Source: Podocnemis expansa
Taxonomy: Eukaryota; Chordata; Testudines; Podocnemididae
DNA: 64,000 nucleotides
Direction: 5' to 3'
Assembly (NCBI GenBank): GCA_007922195.1
Contig: ML681992.1
Coordinates: 3,492,639 to 3,556,638, forward strand
Under the pieces are notes generated by a model. The model had not been told where the DNA came from, made no database searches, and saw only the letters and a program-made list of their open reading frames with translations. How positions within the stretch are numbered: the stretch's first letter is position 1; each line of letters starts with the position of its first letter. Positions 43,413-54,739 of this stretch are shown in pieces. The translations under genes were made by a program, and so were the position numbers.

Positions 43413-44295
43413 TAGGGGAGAGCCCTGAATCAGGAGCCCAGAGCCGCAAAGGGGCAGCCAAAGAGCCACAGCTTGCAAACCCCTACCCTACACTATTTAT
43501 AGGCTGGGGCATGTTCACGGAGCAGAGGGGAACAAGCATCATTCAGACAGAGCAGAAGGAGCACATCAGGAGAGGAGAGAGGGAGAAGTGATGTTCGGGG
43601 GGGGGATGGAAACACATTCAGAAAGCATAGAGAAAAAGAGAAGCATGAGAGAGGAGAGTGGCACCTTTGCAAGGGGAGAAACATTTGGGGGGAAGGAGTG
43701 ATTTTTAAAGAAGGAAGGGAGCACATTCAGTGGGAGGGAGCTTTAAGGATTCTAGTGCAGGGCTTAAGATTAAACCTTACAATGTGATACAGAAAAGCAG
43801 TATTATAAGGGATGGGTGGGCGCATGGGTGGGTCTGGGTGTGGTTCTCCTTAAAGGATATGAGGGAGGGTAAAATCACTGACACAAATGCTGAATTCACC
43901 CCATTACTTATCTTCCACTTATATCTTATTACTAACTATTCTATTCATATCACACAACATATATCTATTACTCTCATCATCCTGTAAGTGACTAACAGCT
44001 TTGCTGCTGTTTGTCAAAAGTTTTAAACCCTTTCTGAGACATTTTCTTCAGTTTCTCCCCAACCTTCTATATGACAGTTTCAGGCACTTTGGGACTAAAT
44101 TCTCTAACTTATAGTGTTCCAATTAGTAACTACGATTAGATGACCTCAAGCCTCTGCCTTTAAAGGTGCAAGCCCCTCTGTTACAAAGACCATTGTTTTA
44201 ATGCATAGAACTGTAAGAAACACATCAGCATCACAATCATATTCAAGATCATACACACCATGCAGAACTAAAAATGAGTTGTAATGAAACGAACA
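43413..44295. other. Intergenic DNA with purine-rich tract
   Basis: The stretch 43540-43740 is strongly A/G-rich on the + strand, with acattcag repeated (43615, 43714). It looks like a decayed tandem repeat. No gene seen. Confidence 0.45.
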
Positions 44296-44485
44296 GGGAG
44301 TCCTATGGCACTTAAAGACTGACAAATTTATTTATTGCATGTGATTTTGAGGGATTTTGAGGGATTTTCCCCCTGGCAAGCTCATGCAATAAATACATTT
44401 GTTAGTTTTTAACTGCCTTAAGTGCCACAGGATTTCTTGTTAGTTTTGCTAAACTAGACTAACACAGCTGCCCCTCTGGAGTTGT
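44296..44485. repeat. Interspersed repeat, fold-back copy
   Basis: The left arm cagggagtcctatggcactt ... aaatttatttattgcatg is inverted on the right as catgcaataaatacatttgt ... aagtgccacaggatttcttg. The end motif ctaacacagctgcccctctg follows. The 10-base phrase tgagggattt is tandemly doubled in the loop (44348-44368). Confidence 0.75.
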
Positions 44486-44997
44486 AACAATGTACTCCTT
44501 GAGCAAAGTTTGACTAAACACCAGGGTGTTCTCCAGCCTCTGTAAGAGCCTCTTTCTCTGGCCTTTCAGTAAAATCAGGTTCTCTTTGTTACAGGTCCTG
44601 ATCCAACAAAGAAATTAAGCATGTATTTAAGTGCTGTGGTGAATTAGGAACAAAATAACCAAATTTGTGAATCCGCATGTAGGCACCTAGATAAGCAACT
44701 TGTTCTTCAAACGAGCCTAACTTTACATACAAATGTTTGAATATTTTTTCTTCATCTCTAGGCTTAGCTTTCCAAATATTGAGGGAGTATTTTTTTGGTA
44801 CAGTGTTAGCTTTGCCAGTTTTCCTTCATACAATATTGTATTTCAAATATAATGTACACCTCAGCCATTGCTCTTAAGCAGAATTAGTAATTAGAGGCTA
44901 TTAAAACTAAACCTTTTAAATAGAAAAACCTGTAAATTTACATTTCTACATTTTTTACTATCTGCTGTGGTAATAATGACTTTTCTGAATATTCTTA

Positions 44998-45215
44998 GGG
45001 TACGTCTACACATCGCAGGGCAGTGCACTTCTGAATCTGAATCAACAGTCAAGTTCACATTACTGTACTAACAACAGCTGTGCAGATATTGTCACTTGGA
45101 CTGGAACTCAGGGTCTGAAGCCTTGACAGAGCGATGGGCTTCTGGGCCAGAGCTTAAACTTAAAAACACTGACTACACAGCTATTTTTAATGCAGTAGTA
45201 AGGCCTACAGTTCAT
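44998..45215 (+). mobile_element. DNA-transposon-like fragment
   Basis: The left end GGGTACGTCTACACATCGCAG resembles the GGGTATGTCTACAC termini of Harbinger/hAT-like MITEs. Following text (gggccagagcttaaacttaa, ctgactacacagctattttt) matches a turtle repeat as I recall it. The right terminus is not found, so it is truncated. Confidence 0.4.
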
Positions 45216-45368
45216 CAATCCAGGCATGGAGGCTTCCTGATATCAGGAGTGGAGGCATATCCTACCTGACCCAAGCCCCCATATTATCCAAGAATGATGT
45301 TGTAAGTAAATAATTTCAGGAACTAAAACATAATGAACTGAAGTTTCATATTTCAGCACTAGAGGGAT

Positions 45369-45545
45369 AAGGTGGAAGAGGTAATATCTTATATCTTCAA
45401 CTTCCATAGGTAGTCAAGACAAGTTTTCAGGCTTACAGAATGTAAAGCTTGTCTATCTCAACAACAGAAGTTGGTCCGATAAAAGATATTACCTCACCCA
45501 CTGTGTCTCCCTAGTATTCTGGGACCAACACAGCTACAATAATAC
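45369..45545. repeat. Fold-back repeat, second family, copy 1
   Basis: The arm aaggtggaagaggtaatatc ... (45369-45410) is inverted as ... agatattacctcacccactg (about 45461-45504). The outer end tgggaccaacacagctacaa follows. Same family as 52752-52945. Neither copy codes for protein. Confidence 0.7.
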
Positions 45546-48120
45546 CATATACTGCAGCATAGTCTTTCTCCAAAATAACAAAATGAAAAATCCAGAGGCC
45601 AAAGTCCCTTCCAACTGTAATAGGAAGTTAGAAGGGGCAATAATCTGGTTCCCAAATTACTATGTTTTGAAGGATTTTGCACATTTTCCATAGCTCACCA
45701 TTAGTCCCATACTACTTTCCCTGCTGTATATCAAAGAATGCCATTGTTTCTCCTTCACGTTGTTATTATAGGGGCCTTTGCAACAACAAAATGCTATTAT
45801 GCAAGTCATAAAACAAGTGTTGATATTTTTCTTACTCTGTTCTCAGTATATTCGTCTACCTCTTTATCTTCTTTTCTTAATTGTGCTTATTATCTTCATG
45901 TTAGAACAACACCAGTTCTGTTAATAATTCAGGCAACAATGAGTTCATTCATACATGTGTTTGTAAACACTTACCCATGAACCCCTGGGGAATTCACTAG
46001 CTCTGAGCAATTGAAAAAAAACCCAACAACACATTTTGCTAGCTGGCAGGGGAATTATCATGTAGCTTCTATGTTTTGTTTTTGTATTGGCTAGCATTAC
46101 TGAAATTGATGAGCTAAAGAAGTGAATATATTCTATAGACAGATATACCAGGTGCACTGGTGAAAGCATTGTCTTCTCGCAGTGATTCCTCACAAACTAA
46201 AGAAAAAATGCTGTAACTACAAGAAATGTAGTCCTTTGAGACTCCAACGATATTAAAAATCAAGTGATTGCCATTTAAATTCTTTCAATTGATTATGATG
46301 GCATAATTTCACATGAGGGACTCAGTAAAATACCAGTTGGCAAAGGCAGGAAATTACAGGGGTAATAACCTATTCTTTACAAAAGTGAATTTTGTGTTTG
46401 AGAAAGATACCTGACTGACAGCCTTGGAAAATGACGTCTTCCGTGTATCCACAGAGAAGGCTCATGATGGAAAACAGTGAAGCAAATGTCCCCTACTTCA
46501 CTTAGGACTTGACTCTGATCTGGAGGGACTAGATGCAGAGACTGCCTGGTTATACAGCTTGTGTTATGCTGGAGGCCATCCTAGGTAATTATTATTGCTC
46601 ATGACCTTAAACTCTATATTTCTGTGAACCTCCAGATGTGAGAAGATGTCAGTTGTGATGAGGCTACTGAGCCATTTAGCAATTAAATGAAATCACTAAT
46701 TCATTACACATAGGTTACAAGCCAAGATTAATTTGGCAGCATGCTTTCTTGTTATATTTCACATTAATATTTTAAGAGACACGTACCTTATTTGTTACCT
46801 GCCTGTTATTGCCTTGTGTCATGACTGTAAAATTCTTGAGGTCCTGAAGAAAGTTATCCAAAACTTCTGCAAAACAGTAGGAGATATGAATGATTATGAC
46901 TTTACATATGTATCATATGGGAGTACCTAGCAGTCTGAGTCGTATGCATGTAATAAATGAAGGGAAATAAGTACTGCAGCAGAATTAAGGAAAAATACAG
47001 TAAGGAAAAATAGATTGTGATGCTATTTTCATGGTATTATTTACTATTAATTAGTCATCTTCTGATGAGGGCTGACATCAGTGGCAGTTGCAGGTGTTCA
47101 GCATCTCACAGGATTGGACCCATTATTTATGATTAATTATTTTTATAATTATTACATCAGTTTCATACTTGGTGCTGTAAATATATGACAAGCAAGAACC
47201 CCTACTCTGAGCAGACAAAGGAGTGCTGAAAGGATACAAAATAACATCAGAGTTTCAGTTTGCTGTGAGGTCTCCAGATGAAATCCTCGAATCACTAAAG
47301 TCAATAGGAGTTCTGCTTCTGACTGGAACAGAGTTGAGATTGCATCCTTTATTTGTGTTTTATGGAAAGTTTTGGATGGTGCTGTTCTAAATTTTGTTTA
47401 CATTGCAACAGTGAGCTGAGTTAGTGAGTTGAGGTATCAAGGGGCTGATAAGATGTGCAACGGCTGTCTGAAGAAGTGAACTTCCAGAGGGACTTGAAGG
47501 TAGGCGTTACTATGGAACAATGCTAATGGACAATTATGGGATAAACTAAATTAGTATATTAAACCAAATGGGTCATCTTCTGCTCTGTTTTAGTCTATGC
47601 AAACCCACAAAGCTGGGGACGCTCTGAACCAGCATCTAAAAAAACAGAAAACAAACAAAATGAATAAGCCATACAACATAAATCATGATATTTCATTAGC
47701 TTCATTTAGCATGTAAAAATCTATGGACCAATTTTTCCCCTCAGTGACATATGTTTTAATATCATGTAAATCTAGTGATGTCAATGAAGTTATTCCTTAT
47801 TTACCATGAAATAAGTATGGAAGAATTCAGGTCTCTATGTATGTGATCTAACCATCAGCTCTTATGATGAGCTCTAAGGGACTTCTTTTGTTGATTAAAA
47901 TAATATATCATTTAATTCTTCTCCTGAAGTCCATGAAATAGCCCAGATATAAATGACAGCCAAAGCTGGTCGATAGCTAGTATGGCTATAAAAGACTAGT
48001 TAACTTGTCTCCTCAGATGGGGGGAACAGCCATAGTTCCCAGTGTGGTCCTTTCTCTGCCATGCTTACTTATTTCTAGGCTATATTGAAAAAAAAATTAG
48101 TTCAGTCAATCAAGGATTTT
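45546..48120. other. Intergenic DNA, nothing coding
   Basis: No gene recognised. The stretch 47080-47110 (ggcagttgcaggtgttcagc) resembles the tail of an old SINE. The rest is plain AT-rich sequence. Confidence 0.45.
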
Positions 48121-48515
48121 AATAAGTTTATATGAAGCAATGGTGTAAAGGTTTATTGACTATGTTTTCATGGTGTGGAATAGGGAGAAAGCTCTCTTGG
48201 ATAAATGTATTGTTATTTTATATGAAATTCATGACGCTATTAAGTGTATGGTCTCATATAGTGTAGAGTGTAGCATTTCAGAGATAAACTATCTTGATGT
48301 TTTCATTTCTAGGGCAGGTAATAAGTGGAATACAACAATTTTCTGGAAACCCCAGACAGGAATAATCTGCTTTATGCAACCAGTCACCATCCTGAGGCTC
48401 TTAAAAGAGTTTTGCTTTATAGTCAGTTTGAGAACCTACAGGATTTGTAATCATGGCATTGGCAGTATGGTAAAGACGGATTATCTAGCTAATAAATACA
48501 GAGAGTGGGAATAGA
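48121..48515 (+). pseudogene. Penelope-like element RT fragment
   Basis: C-terminal part of a Penelope-like reverse transcriptase. RT active-site motif: F-I-D-Y-V-F at 48152-48169, where the family has x-x-D-D, so the second catalytic aspartate is Tyr. Downstream family blocks are EINYLDVFISRAGNKWNTT (matching I-x-F-L-D...T), FWKPQTG (matching K-P-T-D), FRTYRIC-type RTYRIC and ANKYREWE. Upstream of 48152 the frame is stopped and shifted, and a W-K remnant survives one base out of frame. No GIY-YIG endonuclease domain is present. A dead, truncated copy of about 130 codons. Confidence 0.8.
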
Positions 48516-48739
48516 AGAGGATTATATCATGGAAATAAATGGAGATAGCATTAAGGGGGAAACAGTGGAGAACTGCTATAGATAAGCATAAGAAGTTTTC
48601 TGCTTTTTAACACCAGTACATGGCCCCAAATGCGTTTCCTCTATCATCCTTCTAATTCATCCTCAAAATCACTTTCTTCCATAATGCCTTCAGGAATGGT
48701 TATGAAGATGGTATGTGGAGACTGCCATTTTTCATGCTC

Positions 48740-48935
48740 AGCAATTTTGTCTTACTGTTACCTTCATCTCCACCAGTCTGTTACAACTTTCTGTCTCTTT
48801 TCCTGTATTTGGACTGTATGCTCCTTGCAACAGGAACCATCTTAGTGTTCTTTTTGTGTAGTGCCAAGAACTATGGGACCCTGGATAACAACTGGAGTCC
48901 TAGGCTCTACTGCAATACAGATAATAATTTAGAAG
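48740..48935 (+). repeat. MIR/L2-type 3' tail
   Basis: Text ggactgtatgctccttgcaa, gtagtgccaagaactatggg and gagtcctaggctctactgca follows the attgtaagctccttg ... gcacctagcaca ... ctaggcgctac layout of L2/MIR-like 3' ends in turtles. An open frame across it is chance. Confidence 0.55.
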
Positions 48936-49034
48936 AAGAAATCACCCATTTGGTTAGGTAAAAGGAGAGTTGATGTGTATTTTTAATTACTGTATGCTTT
49001 TATCCCTCTTCCCACTCTTTTGTTGTTGCTTGTC

Positions 49035-49130
49035 TTCATAGATTGTCAGATCCTTGGGACAGGAGCTGCATCCTTTTACAGGAGTGTACAGCACCTGGCA
49101 CATCTGGAGCACATCAGTAATATAATAAGT
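49035..49130 (+). repeat. MIR/L2-type 3' tail, second fragment
   Basis: agattgtcagatccttggga and gtacagcacctggcacatct match the same 3'-end consensus as the copy about 100 bases upstream. The two may be one duplicated or nested repeat. Confidence 0.5.
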
Positions 49131-50045
49131 TTATCTATTTTTATTTTCCAGATTCATAAAGCATCAACTTATTTTCAAAACTAATAAAAAATTATTGAGA
49201 ACAGTGACATGTCATCACTGAAGTGGAAATGACTGCGGGATGCCTTCCTTCTTCCTCATAGGCTTTAAAAAGACAATAGCACCAGTTTCTAAAATATAGA
49301 ATTCTACTCACCCAAATTTTATAAATCCAAAATAAGGCCATCAAAATCATTAAGGAATGACTGAATTAACTAAGAGCACCATTAGATTTTTAATCTTTAC
49401 GTGAGTTGCATGTTAATTGTTCTCATTTCTTCTCTCATCTCCTGTCATGTAAATCTGGACTGACTTCAGTGTAAATAAGCTTAAGACTTGGCCCCTTGTG
49501 ATCAAAAGCCATATAATACAGTTGATTTTTAAGCAGCATTCCATGGTGATTGCACAATAGAAGTGAGGCTTGAACTGGGATTTTAAATAATGAGAAAGTG
49601 ATGGCTGGATGGGTGGTTCAGAGGCAGCATTCCATACACTGGAGAATTCAATGCTAGGAATTCAAAGGATCAGTACAACCACTGCTCTGCAATTATAAAG
49701 GAAGTTGTAGGAAGGAGCAAGAGAGGGATTCCAGACATGCTGTAGAGGAAATTATGAACATATAAATAAAAACGGGAAGTGAAGAGAGAACAAAAAAGAA
49801 CTGACTTTTAAAAAATAGCACTTCAAACTTGATGCTACATTATAAAATTCCCACTTACTTGACAGAAAGACTTGAACTCCCTCATCATTTAAAGTCTTAC
49901 ACATCAGTGATGCAGTACTTTTAGAACGATCTTCACCCAAGATTGAATTACTGAATTATTTCAAGTGATTTAATAGACCAGGGCAGACCTTCACCTCTCC
50001 GATACAAGAGAAAACTTTCCTTATATGCTTTTCACTTCCATCTTT
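49131..50045. other. Intergenic DNA, nothing coding
   Basis: No gene or repeat recognised. Confidence 0.5.
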
Positions 50046-50245
50046 CATAGAATCATAGGGCTAGAACAGACCACATGAGGTCATATAGTCCAACCCCCTG
50101 CTAAAAGCAGGACCACTCCCACTAAATCATCCCAGACAGGGTTTTGTCTAACTGGACCTTAAATATTTCTAAAGACAAAGATTCCACAACCTCCTTGGGT
50201 AACCCATTCCAATGCTTCACCACCATCCTAGTGAGCAAGTTTCAC
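50046..50245 (-). mobile_element. CR1 LINE 3' fragment
   Basis: Begins catagaatcatagggctaga (inverted TCTATGATTCTATG tail). It continues gtccaaccccctgctaaaag, attccacaacctccttgggt and cattccaatgcttcaccacc, the standard CR1 3' end on the minus strand. No coding left. Confidence 0.88.
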
Positions 50246-50433
50246 AAGTGGATAACAGGCTAGAATGTTGCAGTCACCTAGAAATGGTTGACTACCTGTC
50301 TGTAGGAAGGCCTTTGATCTGCTTATGATCCTCCTTATGGAAAATGTTTCTCACCAGCTGTTCTGAATTTGCTACTCTTTAGTTTACACTGAAGGAAACA
50401 ATAAGCTATGTATGTGACCGACAATTTTATAAG

Positions 50434-50574
50434 TAGAGCCCTGCAAATATGCAGATATCCATGGATATCTGCATTATATCCATACCCACAGATACAACAC
50501 AGATATCCGTGGACCATTTCTTGCAGATGCAAATCAGATACGGATTCATGTATTTGTATCCATGCAGGGATCTA
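50434..50574. mobile_element. 141-bp hAT MITE with 8-bp target duplication
   Basis: The ends TAGAGCCCTGCAAATAT (50434) and, inverted, TAGATCCCTGCATGGAT (ending 50574) match at 13 of 17. Flanks are TTTATAAG (50426-50433) and TTTATAAA (50575-50582), 7 of 8. The interior is made of nested atatccatggatat-type palindromes (gcagatatccatggatatct). Confidence 0.85.
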
Positions 50575-50582
50575 TTTATAAA

Positions 50583-52751
50583 TCTTAGTAAACTCACTCA
50601 TAAACATCAGTTTTGCACTTAAATGGATTCCACTCTTTCACCCACTCAGGGTTCCATGCTTTTGTCCCAGGATCAACTATATTGCTCTGCTCTGTGCTTT
50701 ATGTTCAGACATCCAATTTATCACAAGATGACAGAGCTAAAGCATGTATTCTATATAAATACTTTTAGAAGATTTGTATAATCTCATCAACACAACCTGA
50801 GAGTTAGATACTAGTATTCTGGTCATGATGTTGACATTCCAGTTCTTCTGCCATATTCAAGGCCTTATGTGCAGTACAATTGGGTAATTACCCCATTATA
50901 TCAGATTTCTATGTAACTCCTTATGTGTACTGCAGAACCCACAATATGCTGCCACCTTCTGCTCTTGACCTTGTCTATTCACCATTTTTCAGAGTCCCAC
51001 TGACTTCACTTGTGTTACAGTAGAGTTACCCCAGTGTAACAAAGAACAGAACTTGGTCCACTGTCTATAGAAGACAGGAATAAAATGTGAAAAAGTTTCT
51101 TTTAAAATCATCAGCTTTTGAGTCTTTAGACTAAATTCTTCTTTTAGTTACATCTTGCTCAGGCCCTACTCTGCACTGAACTCCACATGGGCAGACTTCC
51201 ATAGTTGTACAGAGCCTCACTGATTTTAATTGGGCTTTCTTGAGCACCGAAATCCAAGATCTACATCAGAGGTCTTCTTATTAAAGCCAATGGAGCTATT
51301 CAGATGTACACTAATGTGAAAGCAGAATCTGACCTTGTGTTTTTATGTTTTGTTGATATTGATTTTTCTGTGTCTGCATTGCCACTGCAGTCTTTGACTA
51401 TATAATAAAAGACCAGTGTAATTTATCTATTTAGTATAGAAGAATTTCTGTATGAGGACTGCAGATAAAGAACAAGAAAGAAGTGACTTTCTGCTTTGTT
51501 GCAGGTTATAAAATCACCTAGAGGCTTCTGTGTACATCTCAGGAAAGTAAATAAAGATTTGACAGAAATATTAAGATTTAAAAACAGCTAAATGTTAGCT
51601 TCAGCTACTGCCTCATCTGAAAAATATTAAACAACAACAAAAAATTGTCCCTTAATAAACCAAATGTTCTGCAATAAATACTTATTGTAAAACAAACACA
51701 GCTCAATAGGGAAACATATTTTTAAAGACCCTGTGGTTTCTGATTACAATAAAAATACTGATGGCTGAAGGCACAGAATCAGTGCAAGAATAATTGTAAA
51801 TATATTAGTTTCTTTGAGATTTCCAAAAAACAGATCTATGAAAATAACAAGAACAACAAAGTATTCTAAATTTTTGTGCCAAAACAAATTAACTGCTTTA
51901 CTTTGTGACATATTTAATAACTTACTGTAAACAATATTAATTATTCACTTAGCTGAAATTGGCAGATTTTCCAGCTATATAGAAATCCTACCCCATTGAG
52001 ATAGTGACTTGGAAGCACAAGACACAGCTTGTGGATGCCAAAAAGCAAGCAAGAGATGGATAACTCCATAAGAAGGCCCGCTCACAGAACTTTATCAAGA
52101 TCATTTCAGTGTGGTATGAGGGACTGCACCTCCAGTGCTCATAAAACTCCCCCTAGATCCTCCCCAATGTGATTTCACATTGGGCAGAGGATATGCACCC
52201 TATCCCCAAAGCCTGCTCATGCCCCATCCTGGTACAATAAACTATACAGGCTCTGCTGGTGGTCCCATCCAAGAAGGGAGCAGGATTTGCCCTCTATGGA
52301 TGATCCCGGGATTAAGGCACAGGAAGGGTAGAAGCAAGTGACACAGCCTGTTTATATGGATACATTTAATTCCTAATCACCATCAGATTCTAAAGTCTCA
52401 TCTGTTTGTTCACAGACAAGATTGTTACTATTCAGCCTAAGATATTCAACAATGTAACTGAGGGGCTAATGAAAGGGGACGTGAGGTGACATCTCACCTC
52501 CTTTCCCTCTGCTAAAAGCTGGAAGAAGCTCCCTTCTCTCCCAGGCTTGGAAAAGCAGCACTCCCCTAGAATGATGATGTCTATATGGCTCCTCCCTCCT
52601 GTGTCAGTCTTCTTTAACTTTGGGTGCAACTCTTTGATCAGTTTAAAGAGATAGGGCTAAAGTTAGCCCAGGTATAATGCTTAGGAAGTTAATGAGTTAC
52701 ACCATGGATGAATTTAGCCCAGTGCTTTGGTTTTTTCCTGAAAAATGCAGT
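50583..52751. other. Intergenic DNA, possible conserved non-coding stretch
   Basis: No gene recognised. Region 51530-51990 is AT-rich, repeat-free, with many ATTA/TAAT words and no decay texture. It could be a conserved non-coding element but there is no direct proof. Fragments like cagaacttggtccactgt (51048) recall old MITE ends. Confidence 0.35.
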
Positions 52752-52945
52752 ATGTTGTAGCCATGCTGTTCCCAGGCTATTAAAGATAAGGTAGGTGAGG
52801 CAAGATCTTTTATTGCAGCAACTTCTGCTGGTGAGAGAGACAAGCCTTTGAGTTTACACAGGAGTGATAAAGAACCTGAAAATTTGTCTTCTCACCAATA
52901 GAATCGGGTCCAATAAAAGATATTGCCTTACCTACCTTATTTTTC
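52752..52945. repeat. Fold-back repeat, second family, copy 2
   Basis: Arm 52788-52837 (aaggtaggtgaggcaagatc ... acttctgctggtgagag) is inverted at 52891-52938 (ctcaccaatagaatcgggtc ... ccttacctacctt). It is preceded by the end motif tgttgtagccatgctgttcc. Same build as 45369-45545. Confidence 0.75.
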
Positions 52946-53500
52946 TGAAGAAGGCTGTCAGTGCTCTCTGCACTTTATTTTTAATCTGTTTGGTCAAAAT
53001 CTTGTCCTGATTTTCCCTTTTGACTTTGATGGGGTTCCACAGGGGAAATTCAGGACAGAATTTGGTCTTAAAAAAAATACAAGATGTAAGCAAAAAGAAC
53101 AACCTGTCACAGAAAGAACTGATTAGATTTAAAAGTTTGAATCTTCTGTCAGGTACAGAATGTAGTTGCACAGAGCTGAGAGTCTGAGGATAGGTTTTTA
53201 TCCAAAGAGTTTATTGGCTCCAGTTTGTGATTTACCTTATGTTACTTACTTATTTAAATCTATAAAAGCAGACCAAAATATATGTCTGCCTTAAATGCTA
53301 GGCAACCTTCATGATTATTTAATACTTCAATTAAGCATAAAGAGGAAACAAACAGTGACTTTCACCCTGTATAGCAGCCTCCAATTAAATCTTACAGCAA
53401 AAGAAATATTGAAGGAAAAACACTATTTTCTTGAAAAACACCCCTCCCCCAAATTGCTCTACATCATGTGCTGGAACTCAACTGTATCAAGCTGTTTTTG
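52946..53500. other. Intergenic DNA, nothing coding
   Basis: No gene or clear repeat. Confidence 0.45.
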
Positions 53501-54735
53501 TCAGGGTCACAGGCACCAGCAGATCTACTTCAGTAGTGAGAATCAGGCTGGAGGAATGGTAGGAGGTGGGTGGAAGCCTGGCAAGCTATGTACACACTGG
53601 CCTCCTGCACCTGAATCAATTGAGTCAAAAGCTCTAGCTTGATGATCTGGAATAGCAGCAGGTGAGCTACCTCCTACCCACACTCCAAGCCATTTCAGTG
53701 AAGCATGGACTTGGTGCTCTATCTGGGCACCTACCTTTGTGCTACACATTGTGACCCAGGCCTCCCTGGATAACCTCCTGAATTTGCAAAAACTAGGGCA
53801 AGCTGCAAAACTGGGAGCCAAGCTCCCAAAGCATTGATGGGTGGCACTTAAACCAGTCTCCCAGTCAGTAACAAAACATGCTTCTGAATCTCCACACTGG
53901 TCATCATGAAGCATAACAAAATAGAAACAGTCCCCTTCACTGCACATCATCAACTCTGGTCCCCACCTAGCCACTGGGTCTCTTAAAGAAATAGGTTGTC
54001 CCAACCCCAAAAGGCCAGCCACATTGCCCAGAACAATATAGACTTGGACCTTGCCCAGAATAAGATGCTGCCACCTAATCCATTAGTAACTAAAAGTAAA
54101 GGTTTAATATAAAAGAAAAGAAACAAAATGAGAGATGTTAAAGGGTCAAAGTGAATCACATACAAACAAATGATTTTGAGTCTATAGAAAGCAAGTCCTT
54201 GAAAAATTTGGTGTTTGCAGGTTAGTCCAATTTTTCTGGTAGACACCCAGCACCTGTGTGGATCTCAGTCCTTGTCCAGTTACAGAGGAATAGTTCCAGA
54301 GATGGATGCTGGTTGTAGACTGGAGACTGAAGATAAAAGGGAATTGGGGCTGCTGCTGCCTTTTATCACCTCTGGCCTTCCTTGAGCTGTGTGGAGTTTT
54401 TTGCAAATCAAAATGGAGTTGAGTCACATGGGCATGTCCTAGTGGCTCAACAGGTTTCTCCCTGGGAACTTCCTTAGTGGGCCATTAGGAAAACAATGAT
54501 TTGCAGACATGGGAATGTCCCAGAATCCAATAACTTGAAACACAAATTGAATAAATCAATTCCTAGCTTGCAATACGGACATGACAGTTTCATATAAACC
54601 ATAGAATCATTCCTAGCTGATTACAACCTTTCCATTGATACCAAACATGGCATGTCACATATGGATTATTGCAAATATGAAATATTAATATGAAAAATAA
54701 TAATAAATGATTCTCTAAAATCAGACAGTATCACA
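53501..54735 (-). mobile_element. Solo-LTR-like region
   Basis: Read on the minus strand it starts TGTGATACTGTCTGA (from 54735) and ends GTGACCCTGACA near 53501, TG...CA as in LTRs. About 380-400 bases in there is a TATA-like GATAAAAGGC (near 54359). Some 250 bases further is a polyadenylation-like ATTAAACC with T-rich surroundings (near 54095). No gag, pol or env frame adjoins it. A minus-strand frame of 159 codons (53543-54022) lies wholly inside and shows no domain. No target duplication is evident, so the ends and LTR superfamily are uncertain. Confidence 0.45.
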
Positions 54736-54739
54736 CCCA

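Noticed and set aside
53543..54022. 159-codon minus-strand open frame
   Set aside because: Inside the LTR-like region, with no gag, pol or env motif.
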